Source: Owenia fusiformis
Lineage: Eukaryota; Annelida; Polychaeta; Sabellida; Oweniidae
Direction: 5' to 3'
Assembly (NCBI GenBank): GCA_903813345.2
Contig: CAIIXF020000011.1
Coordinates: 4,116,571 to 4,180,570, forward strand
DNA: 64,000 nucleotides
Under the pieces are notes generated by a model that saw nothing but the letters and a program-made list of their open reading frames with translations, was not told where the DNA came from and ran no database searches. Of this stretch, positions 51,701 through 57,897 are shown piece after piece; within the stretch, counting starts at the first letter, position 1, and every line of letters starts with the position of its first letter. The position numbers and the translations under genes were made by a program.

Positions 51701-54352
51701 TTACTAGCCGATCACCGAAATCGGAGCTGGGGACAGCACTATTTTGCCATGTAAGAATAATGTTATGCTCATATAATTATTTGTCTCTAAATTCCGATTC
51801 TCCCTTTAAGTTATAATACAAATTTACTGATGAACTAGTAGCTCGCAACATACATTAATAATGTTTATGACATACATGTACTTTGCGTTCATGGCTTTTA
51901 ATAGTCTTCTTACAATGGAATTTTACAAGTGTTAACTGACTCTTCTATTTAGCAATGCAATATTCTGTGTTTTATGTTGAACTATATATAATAGAAAATG
52001 ACATATAGAAATTTATATTGGCAATAAAAGGTATACCCTTACAGATACGTCGTCGAATAAACGTGTTAATTAAAGTGATAACTGTCACATGCAATAATGT
52101 GCATTTTCATTTTAGGAACTTTAAATTCCAGTTATGTAACAAAGAGGTATATGTTTGAACTAATTCGTTGCTTATGTCGTGGCAAAAGTCAAAGCTGGAC
52201 AGACTGGTAACAAGTTGTGACGTCATGAGGCAATGTACAGGGGGTTCAGGAAATAAAGATAATAATGTCATAACTTTTTTTTATTTATTCATGGATTTCA
52301 ATAAATTTGCAGGGATTATAGTTTAAACATATTTGAACTCAATTTTGGAGTTTCAGCTTCAAGCGATTTGATTTGACATTTCTGTGGTTGGCATAGCAAC
52401 GCGAGTAGCGCTAAGGCGGGGCACATGGAATAACTGCACTAGTTTCTGTGTAACATTTAGATTTTGACTCCATATTTAAAGCTTTCTTGGTGCATCTCCA
52501 TGATAAAATTATTCTATTGTTTTGTTTTATGATATTAAAGTCAAATAAATGCTTTTTAATGATATTCAATGGGATTTTCATGACTTAATGCAGGCATTAC
52601 GTAGAAAGCAACCCGGGATGCAATATCTCTTCCAATTGGACAATATCCCCTCCCATACTGCTGCCACAATCACTAAAAAATTGAGCAACTGAGATTAGAG
52701 CAACTCAAGCATCCACCTTATTCACCCAACATAGCGCCAAATGATTTTTACTTCTTTGCTGAATCAAAACGGGACTTAAGAGGACACGCATTTGAGAATA
52801 CTAATGCCATGCGTTCAAATGTGTTAAACAGACTTCAGGAGATGAGTCGAGAAGAATTCTGTGAAGTATTAGAAGAAGGTTCAGGAGGCAAAGAGTTTGT
52901 GTCTAGAATGGGGGAAATTATGTAGAATAAATTGCTAAATTGGCAAAGAAATTCAGGCTTATAGTTATAACTACGTTTAAGCATCCATTTTAAGTCATAA
53001 ACATGATAGAATCTCTTTTTAAAACATTTAGAACATGCAAATATACTGCAGTTATTCCACCTGCCCCGCCTTAGCGCTACTCGCGTTGCTATGACAACCA
53101 CAGAATCAACCAATCAAATCACCTGAAACTCCAAGAATAAGTTCAAATATGTTAAAACTATCATCTCTGAAACTTTCAATGCAATCTATTGATAAATAAA
53201 AAAGTTATGACATTATTATCTTTATTTCCTGAACACCCTGTAGATCCTCGGATTTTATATTGAACGGTCGTTTATCCATCTAAAATTGAAAAATGGCTAA
53301 GCTGCAATTTGATTGGATGAGAAACTCAAATGTTAAATCAAAGGTAACACTTACCGAACTTCGCGTTGACCTCGTTCCTCTGGCAGGACAGCCACATCAG
53401 CAGAACAACGCCGATGGTGTAACAGCCTATTTAAAGAGAACCGGTGTTACATAATTAATGTGTCTATGCTAGTCTAGTGTCAAGCCCTTGCACACAAGTG
53501 TGAGAAGGTTATGCTAGCACTCGCGATTTCAACATCCGGCTTAAAATACTTAAAATATAAAAAGTCTTTTTTATATTCATATTTAAAGTTCTATGTTCTA
53601 CAATTGTACTATAATTATATTTATTTGTTCAGTTTAGCCTATAATGACACGATAGCGACTGACAGGTCATCATGTATGACTTTTCTTATGATGGAATAAA
53701 TTGTCTTTATATAAACGAAAACTGTATGTTTATATCAATTATCACGGAAGAAATATGCGTGCAACAATCGACAATATAGCATTTTATCTATATGCATTTT
53801 GCAATTGTTCAAGCAATGTTTCGTAAAAGGATGTAGCAACTATTTGGTAAATCTTAATAAAGGTTTGATTCAAAACACTTTAAACACGAACTATTCATAA
53901 TTAGTCAATGACAACACCGAGTAGTTATTATAATTTGACTAGTGTATATTAGTTAATTTAGACCTGTTTCGAATAATTGTGTATGGCATGTTGCTTTACG
54001 TATGTTTTACAAAAGAAACATAATCTGCTACCTAGTGTTTGTGTTTTATCAAATGTCTTTACATACTAGTACTATGTAACAAGCTAAAACATCATATTTT
54101 ACATTTCCCCTGTTTAGTACTTAACAAATGGCTCTGATATTTGACAAGTAATTTCTAGCTGACCTTTAAAACTCTAAGAAATAAACTATTATTCAAAAAG
54201 TGTCATCACCGCTGTATGTATTCTTCAGTATCTGACCCAGTCAAACAGATACTAAAACATTTGTACTATTCTGTAAGTGATAATGATAAATGATTCCCTA
54301 TTTCCGGTAAGCGAATCTAAATTGCAATAAACTAATTTACTTTACCTGTCAT
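15428..54352 (-). CDS. P2: complete modular secreted protein gene with five FAMeT domains, 22 coding exons
   Basis: Unrecognised family. Joined coding exons (5' to 3'): 54352-54346, 53426-53355, 46749-46583, 35807-35606, 35412-35237, 34892-34697, 31851-31654, 31505-28387, 26462-26237, ten FAMeT exons between 25611 and 21257, 18555-18134, 16065-15848, 15728-15428 (TAA). Each junction has GT/AG and matching phase. The total is 7526 nt, one short of a multiple of three because of a 1-nt deletion in the fifth FAMeT domain; disregarding that, about 2508 residues. Residue map: signal peptide 1-26, helical region 27-273, Pro-rich linker 274-339, beta-rich module 340-1379, coiled coil 1380-1454, FAMeT x5 1455-2195, Arg/Glu/Ala repeats 2196-2336, helical 2337-2408, C-terminal beta module 2409-2508. 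A secreted, oligomeric extracellular protein is inferred. The exon models are mine, from splice consensus and paralogue comparison; no transcript evidence was available. Confidence 0.75.
15848..16065 (-). CDS. P2 exon 21: Ala-rich amphipathic helix
   Basis: 218 nt, phase 0 in and 2 out (donor GTACGT). Contains GLKSSLSGLQAAADAALKVA and AAMDAAALVVENS, with Leu/Val/Ala at heptad positions. P1 has an exon of the same length with GLQQAADFALKVARDNN against GLQAAADAALKVAEDNN here. Confidence 0.78.
16168..17916. mobile_element. Inverted-repeat element with GCAGTTTG motif copies
   Basis: The two ends are inverted: ATCACG then TGCCCATGTCAAGC on the left (16168 onward), and its complement ending at 17916. 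The motif GGCRCGCAGTTTG and its complement recurs near both ends and at about 17080-17130 and 17495. The element fills most of P2 intron 20. No transposase is readable; non-autonomous. Confidence 0.55.
16803..16921. other. Long near-perfect hairpin
   Basis: 119 nt whose halves are inverted copies: GTACCTGTGCAA with ATCGTCCATTCTTGA on the left and their complements on the right (TCAAGAATGGACGAT, TTGCACAGGTAC). About five in six positions pair over 58-bp arms with a loop of a few bases. It lies inside the inverted-repeat element of intron 20; it could be a small-RNA precursor or a foldback repeat. Confidence 0.5.
18134..18555 (-). CDS. P2 exon 20: Arg/Glu/Ala repeat helix
   Basis: 422 nt, phase 1 in (acceptor AAATCAG), phase 0 out (donor GTAGAT). 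After an acidic lead (ETAEEIEEGKEDISW), about 14 repeats alternate 7 and 8 residues: REAAENT, RENVESG, REVAAEKA, REATERA, KEVAAERV and so on, ending ACLVPLQ. A charged helix of about 100 residues. Another frame of the same DNA also stays open (Lys/Leu-rich) but breaks splice phase and paralogue similarity. Confidence 0.75.
18556..19784. other. P2 intron 19, upstream part
   Basis: 1.2 kb of AT-rich intron between the Arg/Glu repeat exon and the Tc1 element; nothing I can support in it. Confidence 0.4.
19785..21228 (+). mobile_element. Degenerate Tc1-type transposon
   Basis: Terminal inverted repeats CACTGTTGCTCATAAATATG at both ends (19785 onward; complement ending at 21228), about 30 bp each, next to TA-like dinucleotides. 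Inside, on the plus strand, broken frames recall Tc1 transposase: a helix-turn-helix region near 20105-20260 and a C-terminal block near 20640-20930 (HVLVALCWISS frame shift of the DNxxxHxA region, then DDLGNEIRDTLRTAQIEEWG and RRVDALIAAQRGHN). Many stops and frameshifts; inactive. It ends only 29 bp below the last FAMeT exon. Confidence 0.7.
21257..21819 (-). CDS. P2 FAMeT domain E (exons 18-19), frameshifted
   Basis: Exons 21819-21555 and 21437-21257. The first half lacks one base relative to the other four copies: at about 21659 the sibling copies read CCATGGATAA on the plus strand, here CCATGATAA. The exon is 265 nt where 266 is expected. Downstream of the gap the normal frame continues intact to FWV, and the second half (VSWENGLIKVGKG, then WQDPTPYDVKAINFMTGWGA) is normal. 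Either a base-calling error or a loss that would truncate P2. Confidence 0.7.
22039..22596 (-). CDS. P2 FAMeT domain D (exons 16-17)
   Basis: Exons 22596-22325 (272 nt) and 22219-22039 (181 nt), phases 1-0-1. Typical motifs: ACNDAHLLLQKTPGD, IVIHGWAGNPKSxIRD, SCSEMRQFW, then SWENGFIKVGKG and FWQDPTPHAVNVINFMTGWG. Nearly the same as domain C, introns included. FAMeT-like domains (PF12248 type) are named after a crustacean protein, but methyl transfer is not established for the domain; binding or adhesion is as likely. Confidence 0.78.
22746..23311 (-). CDS. P2 FAMeT domain C (exons 14-15)
   Basis: Exons 23311-23040 and 22926-22746, phases 1-0-1, with donors GTAACG and GTAAGA. The same lengths (272 and 181 nt) as domain D. 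The flanking intron DNA (for instance AATGAATTGAACTAATCAG) is also shared with D, showing a recent duplication of a roughly 710-bp unit. Confidence 0.78.
23771..24431 (-). CDS. P2 FAMeT domain B (exons 12-13)
   Basis: Exons 24431-24163 and 23945-23771, phases 1-0-1. Motifs ACHDAHLLLQKTPGD and IVIHGWSWNPKSVIRD in the first half, VSWANRKIQVRHGQ and LTWQDPTPHAVNAINFITGW in the second. An in-frame extension SLPPNQ forms a short spacer before the junction to domain C. One Gly of the usual GWAGNP is Trp here. Confidence 0.78.
24604..25611 (-). CDS. P2 FAMeT domain A (exons 10-11)
   Basis: Exons 25611-25346 and 24763-24604, phases 1-0-1. It joins the coiled-coil exon in phase (A + GT = Ser). Motifs ACNDAHVILLKNPGE, IVIHGWAGNPKSVIRD, CSEMRQFW; VSWANGNIQVGEG, YRDPTPQSINALNFVTGWGA. 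The most divergent of the five copies, with a Tyr-Arg-Asp in place of the usual Trp-Gln-Asp. Confidence 0.78.
26237..26462 (-). CDS. P2 exon 9: coiled coil with CPxGC motif
   Basis: 75 codons plus one base, phase 0 in, 1 out (donor GTAAGC). VDGIRASIDDKAEEI, KVADLEKAWEEKV, DKVEKLNDAKEEITNIENQI, then SCPSGCSTSGKKL. Heptad hydrophobics over about 55 residues and two cysteines just after them, as in P3. Confidence 0.75.
26463..27297. other. P2 intron 8, downstream part
   Basis: Contains two short similar stretches around TTGTTTAGTTGTTG (about 26695 and 26785) and a locally GC-rich patch at 27070-27140. No exon or named repeat is supported. Confidence 0.35.
27298..28353. mobile_element. Mariner-like element, non-autonomous
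   Basis: Terminal inverted repeats CGAGGGTTGTCCCAGAA (left) and its complement (right), flanked by TA on both sides; about 35 bp of each end pair well. The interior has no long frame; a plus-strand frame at 27721-27954 may be a transposase remnant. The right end lies 27 bp from the donor of the giant exon of P2. Confidence 0.65.
28387..31505 (-). CDS. P2 exon 8: giant beta-rich module, 1039 codons
   Basis: 3119 nt, exactly the length of the P3 exon, phase 1 in, phase 0 out (donor GTAAAA). It aligns end to end with P3 with no net length change; e.g. both have VTIPREIE, FTGAIGFSTTGGATLEMAM, GLNKIVPSESYFLG and VDGDGKSGPELLVDVGWNP. 12 cysteines at the same places. The C-terminal 60 residues are Ala-rich and helical. 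Unknown family; extracellular structural or binding role inferred from the signal peptide and cysteines. Open frame above 31505 is intron. Confidence 0.8.
31654..31851 (-). CDS. P2 exon 7: Pro/Gly-rich linker
   Basis: Phase 1 both ends, 198 nt (donor GTAGGG; acceptor AATAG, with an alternative 3 nt further in). GGFGGAGIGGIVAG followed by TPPPILIETIPPTPPV. The P3 exon has the same place and phases but different sequence and is 66 nt longer. Confidence 0.65.
31942..33397 (+). mobile_element. Degenerate mariner-type transposon
   Basis: Terminal inverted repeats around AGGGCGTTCAGTAAGTAAAA with the complement ending at 33397 and TA on both sides; about 60 bp of each end match (AATTTTGCTCTCAAACTTTT). 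Plus-strand fragments KNHLRGKIHANIHELQNAVQ and AKGNYFEHE resemble the C-terminal end of mariner transposases. Frameshifted, inactive; in P2 intron 6. Confidence 0.65.
33414..33559. repeat. Palindromic MITE, copy 1
   Basis: A near-perfect hairpin: TTGGTCACAT, GCTCCGAT, GGCGCCCGGCCGAT, GAGTATTTTGTTCAAAATTG on the left, mirrored on the right. The same family recurs at 35877, 55440, 55835, 57757 and 62163. Confidence 0.65.
33760..34495. repeat. 145-bp minisatellite with adjacent GATCGT hexamer array
   Basis: Units carry GGATATCAAGTACTAGAGCT and CGGCCATCTTGTTTTCTGG; anchors at 34029, 34153, 34298 and 34443 give spacings of 124, 145 and 145 bp, and a diverged unit about 145 bp before the first. 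The leading edge (33768-33815) is a GATCGT/GGTCGT hexamer run. Lies in P2 intron 6. Confidence 0.65.
34697..34892 (-). CDS. P2 exon 6: basic helical segment
   Basis: Phase 0 in, 1 out (donor GTATGG). Lys-rich: LKAKKAILKLQSKK and KRSLKKSIKKLSSFLKKNK. Matches P3 exon 6 in position, phase and the LGD and KxIKKL motifs. Confidence 0.7.
35237..35412 (-). CDS. P2 exon 5: helical segment with VKRWG motif
   Basis: Phase 1 in, 0 out (donor GTATGT). TLERLLVIASESLMLDLRRV and AVKRWGGVASLLTIYLK; the VKRWG core is shared with P3. Confidence 0.72.
35606..35807 (-). CDS. P2 exon 4: helical segment
   Basis: 202 nt, phase 0 in, 1 out (donor GTATTA). Starts EKINTLIEENADMDDLDEV; the helix continues with IIKDLRLLKNSK. 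P3 keeps the start (IEEN) and phases but diverges later. Confidence 0.7.
35877..36024. repeat. Palindromic MITE, copy 2
   Basis: Same hairpin family as 33414-33559; the arms meet at CAAAATTGAATACAATTTTG. Inserted in P2 intron 3, just outside the 9.8-kb element. Confidence 0.65.
36712..36760 (+). repeat. Crypton-like 5' end
   Basis: GTTAGTACCTCAATTGAAAT followed by ACTCAATTCTGATT, the same beginning as the units at 3146 and 3695. The matching 3' hairpins lie at 44130-44830, suggesting a nested element about 7.6-8 kb long around both tandem arrays. Confidence 0.45.
36955..37665. repeat. Tandem array 1: 109-bp repeats of a palindromic monomer
   Basis: Anchor CAAGATTCATACAGGA at 37062, 37171 and 37280 gives exact 109-bp spacing. 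Each unit holds two palindromic monomers of about 54 bp (GATTCATACAGGAT ... ATCCTGTATGAATC). The outer copies are more diverged. Long open frames here are by-products of the repeat. Confidence 0.7.
38930..39485. repeat. Degenerate TTGCTTGG-rich low-complexity tract
   Basis: About 550 bp dominated on the plus strand by T and G with recurring TTGCTTGG, TTGGTTGC and TTGTTTGG words; A and C are scarce. A decayed simple tandem repeat. Confidence 0.6.
41985..42055 (+). repeat. tRNA-derived SINE head
   Basis: GAGTGGTAGAGCG (A-box-like) and GGGTTCGGATACC (B-box-like) about 35 bp apart. The region between does not form a proper anticodon arm; SINE head or tRNA pseudogene. Confidence 0.5.
42188..42413. 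repeat. Short terminal-inverted-repeat element
   Basis: CAGGCCCGTAGCTAGGATTT at the left and CCTGGATATGTGCCTG with ACGGGCCTG at the right form imperfect inverted ends. The interior has a G-rich run. Similar short elements beginning with this CCCGTAGC word are common in marine invertebrate genomes. Confidence 0.5.
43320..44090. repeat. Tandem array 2: 160-bp repeats of the same monomer family
   Basis: Anchor CAGGCRTCAGG at 43371, 43533, 43693, 43853 and 44013 gives spacings of 162, 160, 160, 160. The unit is about three 53-bp palindromic monomers (GGATTCATACAGGAT ... ATCCTGTATGAATCC). Related to array 1 but with a trimeric rather than dimeric unit. Confidence 0.7.
44130..44835 (+). repeat. 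Three tandem Crypton-like 3' hairpins
   Basis: Each starts with GGACTAACA(A)AACAATTG and contains inverted ACCTCTC ... GAGAGGT arms around a GGTCAAC/GTTGACC core, at about 44130-44305, 44490-44640 and 44650-44830. They match the 3' ends of the units at 3146-4690. Confidence 0.5.
46583..46749 (-). CDS. P2 exon 3: helical segment
   Basis: 167 nt, phase 1 in, 0 out (donor GTAGGT). NEFKPVIAQARVELRLLY at the start, LQNDILRTLIRYIR at the end, matching P3 exon 3. The acceptor AAAG has a weak pyrimidine tract. Confidence 0.7.
46750..47313. other. P2 intron 2, downstream part
   Basis: About 560 bp of AT-rich intron between exon 3 and the 4.4-kb foldback element. No feature supported. Confidence 0.35.
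47314..51739. mobile_element. 4.4-kb foldback element with inverted 172-bp repeat arrays
   Basis: Ends GTGCTGTCCCCAGCTCCGAT and its complement, each next to TA. The outer 520 bp of both arms match closely. Inside come arrays of 172-bp units in opposite orientation (left anchor GGGGTGACCATATCTCAC at 47834, 48006, 48178, 48350, 48524; right complement at about 50345, 50514, 50686, 50858, 51030, 51199), then a third matching pair (about 48860-49160 and 49740-50030). Only about 550 bp in the centre is unpaired. Fills P2 intron 2. No transposase is seen; TA flanks suggest TA target duplication, other classes remain possible. Confidence 0.7.
49150..49341 (-). other. Open frame in the loop of the foldback element
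   Basis: 63 codons, Tyr-, Cys- and His-rich (VNVARKIYHYKELLFPYFTY, then CIYCRPQDN). It occupies the unpaired centre. I do not recognise it; it may be a captured fragment or chance. Confidence 0.2.
52238..53240 (+). mobile_element. Mariner element with truncated transposase
   Basis: Inverted ends CAGGGGGTTCAGGAAATAAA and the complement of CAGGGTGTTCAGGAAATAAA, flanked by TA on both sides (about 45 bp of good match), then a second inverted pair further in around GGTTGGCATAGCAACGCGAG. The plus strand keeps the transposase C-terminal half: DNIPSHTAATI, then HPPYSPNIAPNDFYFF (the mariner YSPDLAPxD-type motif) and FVSRMGEIM, with frameshifts. N-terminal half missing; inactive. In P2 intron 2. Confidence 0.75.
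53355..53426 (-). CDS. P2 exon 2: signal peptide
   Basis: 72 nt, phase 1 both ends (acceptor AATAG, donor GTAAGT). Spliced to exon 1 it gives MTGCYTIGVVLLMWLSCQ then RNEVNAKF, a classical hydrophobic signal with a likely cleavage site shortly after the core. An in-frame stop just upstream rules out read-through from a more distal start. Confidence 0.7.
53427..54345. other. P2 intron 1
   Basis: 919 bp of AT-rich intron. No feature supported. Confidence 0.4.
54346..54352 (-). CDS. P2 exon 1: 7-nt coding micro-exon
   Basis: ATGACAG followed by GTAAAG. The same seven bases, phase and distance to a TATA-like box as in P3. Found by comparing the two loci after the signal-peptide exon proved to need a phase-1 upstream exon. 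Confidence 0.65.
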
Positions 54353-54398
54353 CTCAGATTGCTAACTGTAATGAAAACAGAAATGAAAGAGATGCAAA

Positions 54399-54405
54399 CT
54401 TTATA
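54399..54405 (-). promoter_or_regulatory. TATA-like box of P2
   Basis: TATAAAG on the minus strand, 47 bp upstream of the proposed ATG, against 48 bp in P3. Confidence 0.4.
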
Positions 54406-54811
54406 ATACAACCCAATGACCTGATTTCAATAAACTCTGAAATGAATAGAGAACCAATTAAATTAAGTAAATAAATATATTATATACGTATATATTGGAT
54501 CCCCGATGAATTACTTATAATAATGTTTGCTATTGTCTTGCATGTATAATATGTACTATGTGTAGTTTAATGGCGCTCGTGCCACAACTAAAAATGCTAA
54601 TAATCTAGTATGCCAATAGAAATGCTTTCGACGCGTCTGAACAGCCTATACCTCAATGAAAAGTAAATATTTATTTAATCAGACAGCATCATTGGTATTT
54701 CTATACAAAAAATGTAGACCATTACAAGTGCATGGTTTTTATTTTTCACCTTTTTAGGTTAATTAATTGGCTATACCATAAATATGTATTTTATTGCGTT
54801 TGAGTCGCTTA

Positions 54812-55358
54812 CCCCCCTATCACACCAAACTAGTTCTTACCCGTTCTTGCCAGTCCTAGGAAAATGTCGTAAAACGGGCTCAATCTGGCTGTGGTCGGGA
54901 TATATGTCTTCAATACGTCCATCTCATTCGCAGTTCGTTCAGGTCGCACCACGTCGGTGTGCAACGTAGTATAAACCGTCCATTAGTCTAGAAGGTCATC
55001 ATGACATGATTACAGAACGGTATGGTCGCCATCGAATTTTGAATCGATTCAAAATTCTAAATCACATACCCCGTCCGGGAAAGTCCATGATGTTCGTAAA
55101 CAGACCGTAGAACGTTGTAGCTACGTTCATTTAGTTCGCACACAGTTTAAAACTGATTTGGCAACGTTTTGACGATCACCGGAAAATGTTGAGCATGCTC
55201 TAAGTGCTGGAGGACCTACTCGTTCTAGTAGTTTCATGAAGTTTGTAAACAGATCCCAAACGGTTCTTAGTGGGTTCTTAGTACGTCAAATCCGTTCGTG
55301 CACAGTCTAAGCCCGTTTTCGAGAACGTAGTGAGAACTAGTTTGGTGTGATAGAAGGG
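54812..55358. mobile_element. 547-bp MITE, Harbinger-like target site
   Basis: Ends CCCCCCTATCACACCAAACT and the complement of CCCTTCTATCACACCAAACT, continuing through AGTTCT, with TTA on both outer sides (54809-54811, 55359-55361). A 3-bp TTA/TAA duplication fits PIF/Harbinger. No coding capacity. Confidence 0.65.
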
Positions 55359-55434
55359 TTAGTATGAATTAGCAAGGAAATGATTTCTACTTGGTCGTTT
55401 AACGTTATGAAAATAGAACGGTAATTATAAATAC

Positions 55435-55650
55435 AGTATTGAACAAAACACTTAATCGACCGGGCCCCGGCCGATGAATCGGAGAAAATGAGACCCAGGC
55501 ATTACTGAGTGAATAATGTATGTATGATACCTGGGTCACATGTTGCCTGGGTCACATTTACTGTAGTGAAAATCGGAGGAAATGTGACCAAGCTAATAGA
55601 GATTTTACATTTTGGCATGCCATCTCCTGAACTAAGGTCATGTGATCATT
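55435..55650. repeat. Broken palindromic MITE, left part of a larger inverted pair
   Basis: Contains MITE-family arms (CCGGCCGATGAATCGGAG, CCCAGGCATTA; then CTGGGTCACATTTACTG and AATCGGAGGAAATGTGACC). It is followed at 55593 by TAATAGAGATTTTACATTTT and GGCATGCC, whose complement occurs at about 57690-57722. Confidence 0.5.
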
Positions 55651-55832
55651 TATATCCAATCAGAATGCATTTCTTCCACATAGTGATAGCATAGTGATCC
55701 AAAGCTAAACCAAGGTGTAGGAAGGGTTTATATTATCATATAGAAGGGGTGTACTCTTCTGATTGGCCATAGTTGACATGCATGTTTGCAAACTTAGTAC
55801 TGGTATCCTGACAAAATGAATTCATACTACAC

Positions 55833-55932
55833 TGATGCCTGCGTCACATTTGCTCCGTTTGTTCAAAATTGTATTCAATTTTGAACAAAATACTCAATCG
55901 GCAGGGCGCCGTAGTGAAAATCGGAGCAATCG
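55833..55932. repeat. Palindromic MITE, short copy
   Basis: GCCTGCGTCACATTTGCTCC, a core CAAAATTGTATTCAATTTTG and GGCGCCGTAGTGAAAATCGG. The left arm lacks the CCCGGCCGAT section, so it is an internal deletion copy. Confidence 0.6.
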
Positions 55933-56990
55933 GTATTACTTGTACACAGTGCATACCAATAGCTCATTTTCAGTATTGCAATTTCTAAGAATGGTTTACA
56001 CATTTTATAAAGAAGGGTTTCCAAAATGCTCCATCATGGAATACCATGACCCTCTCTTCTTGCATCATAGACACAGACATGATTTTAGATGCGATGTTTA
56101 TCAGAATTCTGATTTTCATTTGAAAATGCTCTGACGTCTTCCTATATAACTTGGCGGGAGCTTTCAAAGTACTTTCTTGATCACTAAAAATAAATGCCAC
56201 TGTCACAGGAACTCTGCATTAAATGTAAATCCATTGAATATTAATCCGTATGCTTAAAGTTAAGTAAGTTACGAAGATCAGATTCTTTATTACACTTGAT
56301 ACAAATCTATATTGATATTCAAAATCTAAATAAACCTCTTATTTTGAAGAACCATCCATCATATTACTCAGATTGGATTAATCAATATGCTCATAGTCTC
56401 TCTTGTTTGTATGATTGTTCAGTATAAATCAAACATCTTAATTAAACATCTCAAACGTCATATTTTCAGGGTGTATAAACTAACAGTTTGTACTTTCTCC
56501 AGTGTGGGTTAAGGAAGTAGTTATCAGAAATTTACACAAAACAGGAAATGAAAAAACACGTGGATATTCGATTTTTTAAAACTGAATAGAGTTCTGTCTT
56601 GCCCATCAATCAGTTTTACTACTACTCATTTACATGACCAGGATCACAATGAACATGCTCAGAATGACTCTAAACATCATGTGAGACTTTGTTGTGACTG
56701 AAGTCGTGACTGAAAAATGCTTAAAAAGTTTACCTTTAAAAATGTCGCCATACAGAATGTTCTGAATTTTTCAAAATATGTGCCATATATATTGCTTCAT
56801 ACGAGCTTCGAAATTTTTGATGAAGTTGATGAAACAAAAAATGTGATCACAAAAAGAAAATGGATTGCTTTCTAAATCAGTTTTCTCATCTTTTTTCAAA
56901 GCTCCTATCATTTCAAATAATATATTTGGCACACTTTCTGAAAAATGCAATAGATTCTGTTAGGTGACCTTTCCAAAAGTCTAACTTTTA
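55933..56990. other. Intergenic DNA upstream of P2
   Basis: AT-rich, no coding or repeat signal that I can support. Confidence 0.35.
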
Positions 56991-56999
56991 ACTGTTTTA

Positions 57000-57365
57000 G
57001 TCACATTTTCTGAGTCACACTCCTGTGTATATACTTTCTCCAGTATGTATGATCCGAAACTAGGCTCATTTCCCATGTGCCTAAACCAATATTTTATATT
57101 TTTATTCACCAATGTTTCAGAATCAATATATTGTATGAAGAGACATTACGTTATATCTCCAGTATGAACATGTATATGAACCAACACGCCTGTGTATATA
57201 CTTTCTCCAGTATGTATGAACAAATATCATGTACATGTACTCCATTGTTTATGAACACACATTTTGTATCAACAAATAATATGTACTATCTCCAGTGTGT
57301 ATGAACGCAGATGTTTTACGTTCTCTAGTTTGTATGAACAAATATTTTGTTTATTCATCAATGTA
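57000..57365. repeat. Degenerate repeats around CTTTCTCCAGTATGTATGA
   Basis: The word occurs in variant form at about 57030, 57155, 57195, 57285 and 57325 (and once near 56495), often with GTGTATA before and ACAAATAT after. Unit spacing is irregular. Confidence 0.4.
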
Positions 57366-57674
57366 ATAATAGAAAAATTCATAGTGATTTATTGGGCGTT
57401 TTGGTAAAGCCTTTGGTTTGTAATGGGAAGATTGTCTTTATCACTAGAACTGCTCTGCATGGATGGGGTCTTTTGAATAGTGATAAGTTATATACTATAT
57501 CTAGTATATTTACTACATAGATTTGCAATGTCTAGGTTTTATTCAAGGAACTGGCTCCACTGAGTGTGTATTCAAATGTTGTGCTTATAAAATGTAGACT
57601 CCTATACTACCTTATGAATGAAAATAAACTCTTCCAAAAGTGATAGGACCTTAGTGAACCCATGCCATCGCAAG

Positions 57675-57897
57675 GACCTTAGGTTGGCATGCCAAAATGT
57701 AAAATCTCTATTAGTGAATAAGATCACTTCGGCTCAAAGCGGCAAGATAAACTTATAATGCCTGGGTTGCATTTGCCCCGATCCATTGGCCGGCGCCCGG
57801 CCGATGAGTATTTTGTTCAATATTATTCAATTTTGAACAAAATACTCAATCGGCCGGGCGCCGAAGTGAAAATCGGAACAAATGTGAACAAGACATA
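57675..57897. repeat. Palindromic MITE copy with flanking inverted segment
   Basis: The hairpin at about 57757-57897 (GGCCGGCGCCCGGCCGATGA, core CAATATTATTCAATTTTG) belongs to the MITE family. The flank 57675-57722 is the inverted partner of 55593-55640. Confidence 0.6.
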
